A stretch of 64,000 bases of DNA from Hyalella azteca (Eukaryota; Arthropoda; Malacostraca; Amphipoda; Hyalellidae). The translations under genes were made by a program, and so were the position numbers. Each line of letters opens with the position of its first letter. Position 1 is the first letter of the stretch. The stretch is from positions 100,979 through 164,978 of the forward strand of contig NW_025933301.1 in assembly GCF_000764305.2 (NCBI RefSeq). Reading direction: 5' to 3'. Below the pieces are notes generated by a model, which saw nothing but the letters and a program-made list of their open reading frames with translations, ran no database searches and had not been told where the DNA came from. Shown piece by piece: positions 1 to 9,320 of the stretch.

Positions 1-99
1 TTAGAAATTCCGAAAACTTCAATTTTTCAACACCACACAAAATTTATCTTCGATACACGAAATGAAAATCTTTGTCTCACGTGTCGAATGACTTTTTAT

Positions 100-440
100 C
101 GTCCAATATCAATTTAGTTCCCTTCTGTGAAACACAACAAAAAAGCTAAATTAAACCACCTGCTTCTGCATTACATTGATATCAAATGAAATTGAAATCA
201 ATTAATGCAGATGATGTTCTTACCTTTGACCAGTAATTTTCTTTTTAGACATTTTATTGTCCAATATCAATTCATTTCCCCTGTGTGAAACACAACAAAA
301 ACAGCTAAATTAAATGCCTGTTTCTGCATTTCATTGATATCACATACAATTAAGATCAATTAATATAGATTATATTCTTACTTTTGTCCATACAATTAAG
401 ATCCATTAATACAGATGATTTTCTTACCTTTGACCAGTAA
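100..440. repeat. Imperfect tandem repeat that includes a 5' splice site
   Basis: A unit of roughly 145-160 bp occurs about two and a half times. Each copy begins near TGTCCAATATCAATT, passes through a shared block (GAAACACAACAAAA, then CATTGATATCA) and ends at CTTACCTTTGACCAGTAATTTT or a decayed version of it. The last copy, near 423-445, is the real 3' edge of a stonedB exon with its donor. The first copy, near 221-244, repeats about 20 bases of exon edge plus donor. The copy near 378-392 has lost most of the exon-like part. The region left of 428 otherwise looks like intron; I see no further exon in 1-427. Confidence 0.8.
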
Positions 441-593
441 TTTTCTTCTTGTTGGGTTGTCGCAAGAACATCTCCCAGCCGGGGCCAGTGTACGTGATAC
501 GCGGGAACTCCTCCAGCTGCGTCGACTGGTCCTCGTCGAACAGCGGCGTCGGTGGCGTCTCCTGCGAGTCCGTCCTCTTGAACTCCGGCATAC
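428..593 (-). CDS. stnB: stonedB exon 4 (start of stonin homology region), partial gene
   Basis: Read on the minus strand, this exon starts after an acceptor (GGCACAG, AG at 595-594) and ends at a donor GTAAGA starting at 427. It encodes a segment beginning MPEFKRTDSQETPPTPLF and passing through YTGPGWEMFLRQPNKKKITGQ. This is characteristic of the start of the stonin homology domain of stonedB/stonins, which in the family is followed by a mu-adaptin-like domain that recruits synaptotagmin and AP-2 to the synaptic membrane. The phase joins exactly to the preceding exon (G plus GT) and leaves a two-base overhang (AG), so the gene continues beyond the left edge of the window. Confidence 0.9.
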
Positions 594-754
594 CTGTGCC
601 ATAATTATGTTCACTATCGTCATCACCATTTTTAGCACCATCATTATCAGCTTCTTGAACTCGAACAATCCTGTGCCGTAACATATTGTGCTAACCCAAC
701 TGACATGTTACTGTAATATTGATTATTACTGTGAAATATTGTTACTGTGCCTAC

Positions 755-921
755 CTTCCTGCTCTGTGAAGGATAGCTCGTCTGGGGGTCTGTCGAAGGG
801 GTTGAAGCGCGGCGTAGCGTCCGCAAAAGCGGCGGTCGCGGGCAGCGCGGGAGGAGGCGCCAGCGCCGGCACGAACATCGAATCGGCGGTGACATCAGAC
901 GACGAGTCTGGCCCCGCGGGC
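755..921 (-). CDS. stnB: stonedB exon 3, partial gene
   Basis: Minus-strand exon of 167 nt bounded by an acceptor (CGATAG, AG at 923-922) and a donor GTAGGC starting at 754. It encodes an Ala/Pro-rich stretch followed by RFNPFDRPPDELSFTEQE. This contains the sixth NPF tripeptide visible in this stonedB; NPF binds EH domains such as those of intersectin/Dap160. Phase agrees on both sides: two bases come from the exon above (AA plus G gives Lys) and one base is left for the next (G plus GT gives Gly). The acceptor has a weak pyrimidine tract, but the phase agreement and the NPF motif make the call solid. Confidence 0.85.
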
Positions 922-1134
922 CTATCGAGAATTAGATCTTACATTAGCTACATTGGCATTAAATCTGTAAAATTCGTGTGGATTGGGGACTACGTGACTC
1001 GTTCACAGATGTTCTATAAAGACAATTTTAAAATAGTGAACATTACTACGGCATGCTTCGTTGAACCTATAGAACGGAAGTTGCCTATCGAGAGCTGTGA
1101 CTAACACATTTACGAATGAGTGAGTCTTCTACTT

Positions 1135-1163
1135 AATGATCGTCCAAATATTGGACGATCATT
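1135..1163. repeat. Hairpin in stonedB intron
   Basis: Perfect inverted repeat with arms AATGATCGTCCAA (1135-1147) and TTGGACGATCATT (1151-1163) and a 3-base loop. It lies in the intron between stonedB exons 2 and 3, next to short ATGTAA-type repeats at about 1170-1222. Confidence 0.8.
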
Positions 1164-1224
1164 CAAAGAATGTAATAATGTAATGTAAATAATGTAATGT
1201 AATGTAAATAATGTAATAATAAAT

Positions 1225-1255
1225 AATTACTTGATCAAATAATGATCAAGTAATT
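1225..1255. repeat. Second hairpin in the same stonedB intron
   Basis: Perfect inverted repeat with arms AATTACTTGATCA (1225-1237) and TGATCAAGTAATT (1243-1255) and a 5-base loop. It sits 61 bases after the first hairpin, on the other side of the ATGTAA-rich spacer. Nothing else is recognisable in the remaining 470 bases up to the next exon. Confidence 0.8.
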
Positions 1256-1724
1256 TTGTTGGCTTAAAATATAAGTTTTGTTTTAATTAATTTAAATTTG
1301 ATTTTAATTTATGATTCTAAAAGTTTATGAATTCTGTTACACCAAAACCGGAAGCTGTAACCTCGTTACTTTGTAAATTTTATAAGATAATTTCGACTAC
1401 AGCGTTTGGTTTTTTAGTGGATCCATTTGCCGAAATTGTGTTCACGGTCAATGTTTTGATCTCCAAACTTATTATTCATTTTGTTAAAAAATTAAAGACA
1501 AACGGGATGCGTCGGCCAGCCAAAAACTCCTCACGCAGTGTTCGACGATATCAGTACATGATTTCATACATTCAACGATAAATCTCACATTTTTCGGCCT
1601 CCGGGAGTGAAATTTAAGTAGATGTATGCTATGTTTAGACATTGAACATTTCACGACTAAAAACTTTAAAGACAATATTAATTGAAGGTCGCATTCGTTC
1701 TCTGAACAGGTCCACATCTCTCAC

Positions 1725-1926
1725 TTGATGACGACGGACATGGGAGTTTCGTCGGACTCATTGGATCCTTCCCTCTTCATGTGGTGCGGGGTGGACTGCG
1801 GCGCCGGTGGCGGCTCAGTCATGCTCAGGAAAGAGTCGAACTGAGCGTTGTCGCTGAACCCAAACGCGTTCGAGGCCCCACCGAAGCCGGACATACCGCC
1901 AGTGTCCCCCCATGGCGATGCACCAG
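1725..1926 (-). CDS. stnB: stonedB exon 2, partial gene
   Basis: Minus-strand exon of 202 nt between the acceptor CTATTTTCAG (AG at 1928-1927) and the donor GTGAGA starting at 1724. It encodes about 67 residues rich in Gly, Phe, Ser and Pro, including WGDTGGMSGFGG, DSFLSMTEPPPAP and SDETPMSVVIK. The first two bases complete a Thr codon begun in the large exon, and the last two (AA) complete a Lys codon with the next exon. No domain lies here; it links the NPF-rich N-terminal half to the stonin homology region. Confidence 0.85.
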
Positions 1927-2171
1927 CTGAAAATAGTTTAAACATTTTCAGCTGGTGCGTATTTGAATGAATATGTCTACTTCAGCGACAGAAGCATGAA
2001 CAATTAAGTAAATAGAGAATACGGATTGCAGCAAAATTTTCAAGCAAATGGATTGAAATACATAGTAATATTACTGGTAAAATTTCAATAATCACAATAT
2101 AAAATTACTTTAATTAGGATAATTTATCATATCTGGGAGCACATAATTGAGTACGTCGAATAGGTACTTAC

Positions 2172-4428
2172 TTTCTGGTGCAGCAGATGCAGACCCGAAG
2201 GGATCGGCTGCCCCGTCATCGACAACTGCATTTTCAAACCTCGCTGAAAAAGCGTCGAACTCCTCATCGGTCGCTGCTTTAGATGCAGGGTGCAACGCAG
2301 GAGCGAGAGTTGGTAGAGCTGACGGAGCAGTGCTAGGCGGAGCAAAAGGATTAACCATTGTATTGCTCTCACTCTCAGCAAAAATATCGAGAGCCGCTTC
2401 GTTTCCAAGTCCAAACAAACTGATTCCGACATTTGGAGCAGGTGCACTTGTTCCAAATAAAGTTGCTCCTGTCGATTCTGCTGTGGAGAGTATAACATTC
2501 GACATTGGCTCACCAAAAAGTCCTAGTGCCGCTGCGTCCATTTCGGGAGGTGTGAGAGCTGTCGGAGCTTCAAATGTACGAGCTGATGGTAAATCTCCGA
2601 AAATATTTGTTGTCGTTGGCACGTCAGGTTCACCAAATATATCCCCACTTACTATTGGTTGGTGGATATCAACTTCACCAAACAATCCTAGGGTGGTTTG
2701 TTGGTCAAGAACTTCAGGAACAATTTCAGCTATTCCTCGACCAGGATCTACGGAGGAAAGTGTAGGTACACCAAAAATACTTTCAGGAGATTGTAGCTTC
2801 GATGTTTTACGCTCAGGTGGGAGTGGCTTTGGAGGCTTTTTTGGAACACCAAAAATATCTTCTGGAGATTGACTTTCTGATGTAGATTCTGGAGGAACTG
2901 GAACTTCGTGTTCTTCAGAATTTGGCACTCCAAATATATTGGAATGGTCGATTTCATTTGCTTTGTCTTCCGGACTTGTAATAGAAACTGGAAATGATGT
3001 TTCAACTGTCGAACTTTCATCGTCCACTGTAGGAAGAGATATTTCTTTTTGTTCTATCGATTTGAAAGCTGCGTCAACGCTTTTGCCATGAACGGCTTTT
3101 TCGTTTATAACAGAATTTTCGGCAAATTCTTCCAGAACTAATTCAGGATCAACTGCTGTTGAATCTCTCCTAATGTCGGAATCTACGTCCGTAGTCGTTT
3201 CGATGACTGTTGGCTCACTGTCAGTCTTTTCACTAACCTGTTCGGGTGAACCAATGGAACTCCCTTTTGCTACAAGTTCATTGGAGTTCTCCTCATTCTG
3301 AATCACACTATCGTGTGCTGGGATAGAGTTCTCAGCGTCAAACAATGATGCGGCTCCTTTTGGTTCCTCTTTCGCTTCTGTTGCGTCGGAAATTGCATCA
3401 TCCGATAGCAAATCGAAGCCACCTGATTTTTCAGATTCCGATTTATTAAATAAATTCATAATATCTTGTGTTGACTTGGGTTTATTCTGAGGAATTTGCT
3501 CTCCAAAAAGATCGATTTCATCTGAAAGACAGGGTTCTATTGCTTCGGAATGACTGGGTTCTACTTTTTCGTTTTTATTGTCATTGTCTTCAAAAAACTC
3601 ATCAGATTCATCGTCATGTTCGATAGTTTGACCGAAAATAGCACTGAATGAGTCAGACTCCTTTTCTGGTGCAGTCACATGAATGTCGGGAGTCGGACTC
3701 CTAGTATGTTGAGAGTTTCCAAGAGATGGGCATGGCATCATAGTCGTGGAAAAGGTGTCCTGCAATTTATCAGTAGTATCTTCCATGGCTCCAATGACGG
3801 TTTGGAGCAGATCTTTCGTTTCCTTGGATGGAGGGGGAGGTCTTCTGGGTGGAAGAGGCCGGTCATTTGTTCCATCATTCAGAGGTGATCCAGGTCGTGA
3901 AGCAGGTCGTGAAGGCGGTCTAGATGGTGGTCGTGAAGGAGGTCTTGGAGGAACTGCCGGCGATGATGGCCGACGGGGAGGTAAAGGTCTTGCAGGTGAT
4001 GCCGGGCGAGGTGGATGAACAGATGGAGAAGGTGGTCGAGGAGGAAGTGATGGCGAAGGAGGTCTGGCTGGTTTTGACTCGTCTTTGAATAAATCAACGG
4101 CAAAGTCATTATGACTGGTAATTGCTGAACTGAACAAATCAATATTTGCTGTTGGAATTGAGTCGTTATTAGGCACATTGTTGGACGATGACTGGACATC
4201 AACTTCACCAAACGGATTAATGTCGATCGGGTACGAGCTCGCATCACCAAATAAACCAGCACCAATTCCAGAAGATTCCCCAATTTGGTCAGAGAATGGG
4301 TTTATACCTTCATAATTAACGGATGAAAAATCCAAACCTCCGCCATCAAAGAATGGATTTACCATTGGGTCATTTTCTGCTGTAACAGCAGGGTCATCGA
4401 AGAGGAAGGGGTTATTTGAAAAATCCAT
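2172..4428 (-). CDS. stnB: stonedB, first coding exon (NPF-rich N-terminal half), second cistron of the stoned locus
   Basis: StonedB is an arthropod stonin, an endocytic adaptor that in Drosophila acts with AP-2 and synaptotagmin at the synapse. This exon encodes 752 residues plus one base and ends at a donor GTAAGT starting at 2171. NPF tripeptides (EH-domain ligands) occur at about residues 6, 24, 41, 72 and 690. A Pro/Arg-rich segment with SH3-ligand character lies at about 118-205. About a dozen short IFG or LFG motifs (IFGVP, IFGEP, LFGEP) lie mainly at 495-680. The start is the first ATG after the stonedA stop, with G at -3 and G at +4. It begins 29 bases after stonedA in another frame, with no splice signal between, so both are probably read from one mRNA. 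The mu-homology domain is outside the window. Confidence 0.93.
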
Positions 4429-4457
4429 TTCGTCCGAATTAACAACTTTCTCAATCC
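4429..4457 (-). promoter_or_regulatory. stonedA-stonedB intercistronic spacer
   Basis: The spacer is 29 nt between the TAA of stonedA (4460-4458) and the ATG of stonedB (4428-4426). It contains no ATG, and the two cistrons are in different frames, so a frameshift or simple readthrough would not fuse them. No acceptor-like pyrimidine tract ending in AG is seen here. The only AG (GAG at about 4450) has a purine-rich context. Drosophila stoned also has a short spacer between its two cistrons. How ribosomes reach the second cistron cannot be told from the sequence. Confidence 0.85.
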
Positions 4458-7400
4458 TTAATTCAAGAGTTCCGATTCGAGGATCTTCAATTCTGCCTTG
4501 CCCGGAAGGATGCAGGCGGCAATAGTTGTGTCAAAGGGATCGATGTCTTCGTTGTCTTCTATCTCATCAGCTCTCAATTCAAGAGGTTGAAGGACTTGAA
4601 GAGACTCGTCTGATAAGCCCGTGTCCTCAACGGAATCGAGTAAACTCAACGTGTGTTTGGGAGCTGTTCGGTTTTCTCCACTCCTTGGATCGAAGTCGTC
4701 GAAATTTTCAGTATCGTCCGTATCAGCCAAAGAAGTATTATTCTCACCAAAACCGTGAGATCGGTTGAGAGTCTTCAATACGACTGAATTGTATACAGGA
4801 GCACTTGGTTCGTTTTTCTCTGCAAGCAAAGTCGTTTCTAGTTCTTTTATTTCGGTTTTTCCAAATTGGTTTGCAATGGAAGTATCAAAAGGGTCAAAAT
4901 CTTCTTGCTCAGCGTCTGCGCTAAGGTTGAGGTTGCTCGTCTGGGGTTGAAGAGATTGACTGCAATCTGTCGGTGTTGTTGCCAGCAGACACTGTTGCGG
5001 AGGCTGAAGAGGGCGCTCTGGCTTACTCTTCAGATTCAAATCTTGTGGAATATTTTGAATAGTTCCTGAGCTGCTATCAAATTCGTCTGCTTGAGATTGA
5101 CTTAGTAGTTCGTTTTCTAAATGCTTCAGCTCTGTTGTTCCTAATTTGTCTGCAATTGAGGTATCAAAGGGATCAAATTCCTTCTCTTCACTAGTCGTTT
5201 TTGGCAGTGATGGTGCGATAGGTAAATCTACTGGATTATCATTATCAGTGTCCGATGACAACAGACATGTTTGTAAATGAGAAGTCGGTTGATCAGATCG
5301 ATCGAGTGTATGATGTTCGGGAGTAACCGCTCGAGGATCAAAGTCGTCAGCGTCGGTCAGAGGAACAGCTGGTGACGATAAAAGTTGCGATTCTAGTGCA
5401 TGCAATTCAGTTTTTCCGAACTGTTGAGCTATGGAAGTATCAAATGGATCAAAATCGTCCTCCGCTTCAATTTGAGATGGTTGATATTGAGGAACTAATG
5501 TCGGATTCTCGTCGATAGGAGTTGCAGCTAGCAAACACTCGGGGGTTTGAGGACGAGCTGGTTTCACATCCAAAGAGAGAGAATTGTTTTCAAGTGCTGA
5601 AGTTAAAATATCATTTTCTGATGCTGTGGAAATTGGAACTGGCGTAGTGTCCTCTGTTTCGGCCAATAATTCCGACTCTAATACTTTAAGTTCGGTTATA
5701 CCATAAGAATCTGCTATGGATGTATCAAAAGGATCAATATCGTTCTCCAAGTCTCCTACCAAATTATTTTTTGAGTCATTGCGAGCTAAAGGTTGAAGTG
5801 CAGGGGCTATATCTTCGTCGACTGGAGATGTCACTAGTAGGCAAGCGGGGCTTGGTGGTCGTGGGGGAGGTTGAGCCTTTACTTGTAATGTATCCTGATA
5901 AATTTCTTCATTGATTTCTCGCTTTTCTAAAAGTTCTTCTTCTAATGATTTTATTTGTATTTTATCTGCAAAAGACGTGTCAAAGGGATCTAACTCCTCG
6001 ATTTCTAGGGATTTGGCTTGAGGTTCTAAGACAGCTGAATCGTTGGTGTCGACTTCAGAAGTGAAAAAGTCTTTCGGAGAATCCGGTTTGGTTGATTCTT
6101 CACCTTCTCGTGGATTAAAGTCAAAATCGTCTGATTCTCCTCTAGTCAATGGAATAGGATTATTTGGACCCGATAGAAGTTCACTTTCAAGGACTTTAAG
6201 TTCTGTTACTCCGAACGCATCAGCTGCGGATGTGTCAAAGGGATCAAAACTTTCCGATTTGGTAATGGTACCGCCAGAATGTGGCTGTAAAGTAGATGCG
6301 AGGTCTGCGTCGTTTTCAGTGGTCTCCAAATGATCAATAGGTAAAACTTTATGCACGATAGACGTGTCAAAAGGGTCTACTTCATCGTTCGTCAGAGGGT
6401 CCTCATCACTGAAGAGGTCAGGATTCTGGGATCCCTGAGAAGGTGGTGCAGGTCGAGCAGGTTTCTCACTCTGAGAAGATTTGAGTATGTTATTATCTAA
6501 TTTAACATCAAATGGATCATCATCTGCTTGAAACTCATTGACTTCCTTTTTGTCTAATACTTCGTGAGAAACGTACGAAGTATCAAAAGGATCTTCGTCG
6601 TCGTCCAATCCAAGCTCATCAATTTCCTTTTCTTTAGCTTTAGCAATTGATTCGTGTGCTAGTGAAACAAATTCAGCATCAAATTCATCTAAAATTTCAC
6701 TTTCGCTGCATTTAGGGATCAGTGATTCATCGGTTACGTCAACATTATCAATCACATCAAATTCTGAAATTATGTCATTAACCGCAAGAGCCTTGGTCGA
6801 AATTTGTTCTTCTGAAGAATCAGCGTTTTCACATAAATCGGGAGATGAAGCTGTAGCTTGATTTTTTATCGCATCAGCTTCAGATTTCTTCCTGCATTGA
6901 TCAATGAGAAACAAATCGGGCACTCCTACTTCGGGCAATTCTTCACTGAGATCATCACTTCCGAATAAGATATCATTTATAACGTTTGATTCTACTGTGT
7001 CAGCCTCTTCTTCTTGCTTTCCTTCTTCACTTTTAGATTCCTCTTCAGCGTTCACTTTCTTATCCTTTTCAACCTTTGATTCAGATTTAACGTCTACTTC
7101 GTCAAAGTCTCCAAGTAGACTTATTTCATTAGCATCGTCTGTCTTGGTTTTTATTGGAGTTTTTCCAGTTAGAACTTCAACGGCATTGCCCAAACTGACT
7201 AACTGTATTTTTCGTTTCTTCTGAGGCTCTCCTTTTTTGGTTCCTGCAATCACCTGAGGCTCTGGTTCAGGTTCAGGCTCATTGATGTGAAGAACTTTAT
7301 CGACAGCAGATGTATCGAAAGGGTCTGGCTCGTTGCTATATTCATCCGAAGGACTGTCGGGGATTATTAATTTCAGTTCCCCACTCTCTACCTGGTCCAC

Positions 7401-8039
7401 ATAAGTTGTGTCGAAAACGTCGGCGTAATCTTCAGCACTAACTTCAGGTAAATCTTCGATTGGCTTAAGTTCAAGAAGCTTCTTCTTGGGAGGAGAAGGC
7501 GGCCTATCATTGACGACTGTTGCCTGTGTTTGGCCTTCGTCAGATTCGTCGTCGATTCCTTCCTTTTCTAAATCTACCCAGTTCTTAGACGCGGTTGCTG
7601 GAACTGGAGAGGTACACGCGGACGCCTTTTGAGAATATGATTCGACGAAATCTGGGACCGGCCGTCCACCGTCACTTTCTAGACCCTTTTTTGTTTGGAA
7701 GTAACTCGACTCTTTGATGTGCTCAAGATTATCAGAAGTTTGTTTGAGAACAGTATCAGTGGTAGCAAGAAAACTTTTCCAGTCTTTTTCTTCTCCCTCT
7801 TTTGGTGAGGTCCGGGATTCAAGGTTAGATCTAGGATAGTGATCGGTCTCGTAGACGTCGTCTTCCTCGAGGACTTCAGTGTCGTGATGTTGCTGCTCCT
7901 CCTCGGCGAGTCTGCGCGCTTCTTCTGCTTTCTCTCTCTTGTATTGCGCTAGTTCCTCTTCAGTGAATATTTCATCATCGTCGTGTTTGCCCTTCTTCCC
8001 TTTTATCTTCTTCTTGATACCCTTTTTTATTTTGTGCAT
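4458..8039 (-). CDS. stnA: stonedA, first cistron of the stoned locus (complete)
   Basis: StonedA is the first product of the dicistronic stoned gene, a synaptic protein needed for vesicle recycling in flies. The 1193-residue frame begins with a lysine-rich segment (MHKIKKGIKKKIKGKKGK) and FTEEELAQYKREKAEEARR, which match the stonedA N-terminus. A WxxF motif (WKSF) is at 87-90. Eleven DPF tripeptides, ten as DPFDT, lie at about residues 240, 481, 507, 558, 600, 687, 772, 866, 958, 1051 and 1168. DPF and WxxF bind the AP-2 alpha appendage. The last seven are each followed by a TELKxLExELL-like helix, giving an 85-95 residue repeat. The start ATG has A at -3 and lies 23 bases inside its exon. 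No methionine occurs after residue 1, and no intron interrupts the frame. Confidence 0.92.
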   Translation of the reverse strand: MHKIKKGIKKKIKGKKGKHDDDEIFTEEELAQYKREKAEEARRLAEEEQQHHDTEVLEEDDVYETDHYPRSNLESRTSPKEGEEKDWKSFLATTDTVLKQTSDNLEHIKESSYFQTKKGLESDGGRPVPDFVESYSQKASACTSPVPATASKNWVDLEKEGIDDESDEGQTQATVVNDRPPSPPKKKLLELKPIEDLPEVSAEDYADVFDTTYVDQVESGELKLIIPDSPSDEYSNEPDPFDTSAVDKVLHINEPEPEPEPQVIAGTKKGEPQKKRKIQLVSLGNAVEVLTGKTPIKTKTDDANEISLLGDFDEVDVKSESKVEKDKKVNAEEESKSEEGKQEEEADTVESNVINDILFGSDDLSEELPEVGVPDLFLIDQCRKKSEADAIKNQATASSPDLCENADSSEEQISTKALAVNDIISEFDVIDNVDVTDESLIPKCSESEILDEFDAEFVSLAHESIAKAKEKEIDELGLDDDEDPFDTSYVSHEVLDKKEVNEFQADDDPFDVKLDNNILKSSQSEKPARPAPPSQGSQNPDLFSDEDPLTNDEVDPFDTSIVHKVLPIDHLETTENDADLASTLQPHSGGTITKSESFDPFDTSAADAFGVTELKVLESELLSGPNNPIPLTRGESDDFDFNPREGEESTKPDSPKDFFTSEVDTNDSAVLEPQAKSLEIEELDPFDTSFADKIQIKSLEEELLEKREINEEIYQDTLQVKAQPPPRPPSPACLLVTSPVDEDIAPALQPLARNDSKNNLVGDLENDIDPFDTSIADSYGITELKVLESELLAETEDTTPVPISTASENDILTSALENNSLSLDVKPARPQTPECLLAATPIDENPTLVPQYQPSQIEAEDDFDPFDTSIAQQFGKTELHALESQLLSSPAVPLTDADDFDPRAVTPEHHTLDRSDQPTSHLQTCLLSSDTDNDNPVDLPIAPSLPKTTSEEKEFDPFDTSIADKLGTTELKHLENELLSQSQADEFDSSSGTIQNIPQDLNLKSKPERPLQPPQQCLLATTPTDCSQSLQPQTSNLNLSADAEQEDFDPFDTSIANQFGKTEIKELETTLLAEKNEPSAPVYNSVVLKTLNRSHGFGENNTSLADTDDTENFDDFDPRSGENRTAPKHTLSLLDSVEDTGLSDESLQVLQPLELRADEIEDNEDIDPFDTTIAACILPGKAELKILESELLN

Positions 8040-8065
8040 CGTCTACTGTCTAAGGATTGACCCTG
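8040..8065 (-). other. 5' UTR remnant and splice acceptor ahead of stonedA
   Basis: Read on the minus strand, TTGCTATTTTTCAG precedes GGTCAATCC, so the stonedA exon probably starts at 8062 and carries 23 bases of leader before the ATG. The leader has no ATG. At least one further 5' exon must lie to the right. In phase 0 the leader reads through and stops at a TAA nine bases inside stonedA. Confidence 0.7.
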
Positions 8066-8969
8066 AAAAATAGCAAGAAAATTTGAATTAGAACTCTACT
8101 TAGTTAGAAATGAAACGAATTGTCGCGAACTGAATAAATTCTTTGGAAATAGTAAGATATTATGTGCTATGAATTCTTGTATTTCGAAAAATGTCACAAT
8201 GATTGGCTGGATAATTTGAATATGATGCGAAGTTTGGGCGAAGAGAAGATAGAGATTGAGGTGTACATTAGATTAAAAAACTCGTGTATATAAATCGATA
8301 CAGTAATAATTATTTCTAACGGAATCTACATGCAGCAAGGATTTGGATTTGCATCTGGCGTGCACCTAAGGTAAAGAATCAATCAAATTATTCGCCTGTT
8401 GTCTTGAATAATGATTCATTTTGATCGAGGCGTGGCTATGTCAGAAATAATCGATGTAATTCTGATGCTAAAAAATCGCGCACATATTGGCCATGACAAC
8501 GCAGAGGGACGTTATGCGGTAACTTTATTTACACACATTATACTCGAGTGAACTTTTAACCTCCGTTAACGTAAAATAGGAAACCCGTCAATTCCTATGA
8601 ACGCAGTATTCTAGTCACAGACTCGCAGAATTTTTTGTTTGCAATTATTCCCTAAAACACCATTTTCGTTAATTTCTTTCCTCAAAACGTCGAATGAATT
8701 GACATTCAATTTTGAACAATTCTTCACTCTGACATCTCGTTCATTTCAGATCTATTAATTGTAGATTACTTAATTGGCACACCATAAAATGATGCGTCTG
8801 GTAAACTCTTCAACTTTAGTCAGAAGTTAACGATCTATTTGCCTCTCCTCATTCTGCCTCAGGCATTTAGTGCGACGTCGCCGTGGTCGATACAAGCAGC
8901 AAGGTTGTAGAGTTCTCTTCCGGAGCTTGAGATCCACGCGGTATTTTGGGGCAGAACGAGACTCAGACT
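8066..8969. other. Non-coding stretch upstream of stonedA
   Basis: AT-rich sequence with no open frame of note, no clear splice pair, and no convincing core promoter. If the acceptor at 8065-8063 is used, this is the 3' part of the first stoned intron. Confidence 0.5.
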
Positions 8970-9320
8970 AACACATGTCGGGCCATTTCACACGTGTCGG
9001 GTGTTTCACACGTGTAGGATGTTTCACACGTGTCGGGTGTTTCACACGTGTGGGGTATTTCATACGTGTGGGGTGTTTCACACGTGTCGGGTGTTTCACA
9101 CGTGTCGGGTGTTTTACACGTGTCGGGTGTTTCACACGTGTCGGGTGTTTCACACGTGTCGGGTGTTTTACACGTGTCGGGTGTTTCACACGTGTCGGGT
9201 GTTTCACACGTGCAGGTGTTTCACACGTGCAGGTGTTCCACACGTGTCGGGTGTTATACACGTGTCGGGTGTTCTATACATGTGTGATGATTCGTACGGG
9301 TCATATGTTTAACACGTACG
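8970..9320. repeat. 18-bp minisatellite, each unit with an ACACGTGT palindrome
   Basis: The unit is CACACGTGTCGGGTGTTT, present about 17 times with small changes. I count 15 intact CACGTG boxes, each usually inside the 8-base palindrome ACACGTGT. Units at the ends are degenerate (CATACGTG, ACATGTGT). CACGTG is the classical E-box bound by bHLH proteins (Myc/Max, USF, CLOCK/CYCLE types). The array is about 1 kb upstream of the stonedA ATG on the coding side. Open frames seen here in several phases are products of the repeat. Confidence 0.95.

Noticed and set aside
2147..2872. 241-codon plus-strand open frame opposite stonedB
   Set aside because: It is the mirror of the biased stonedB coding sequence; no family, start context or splice support.
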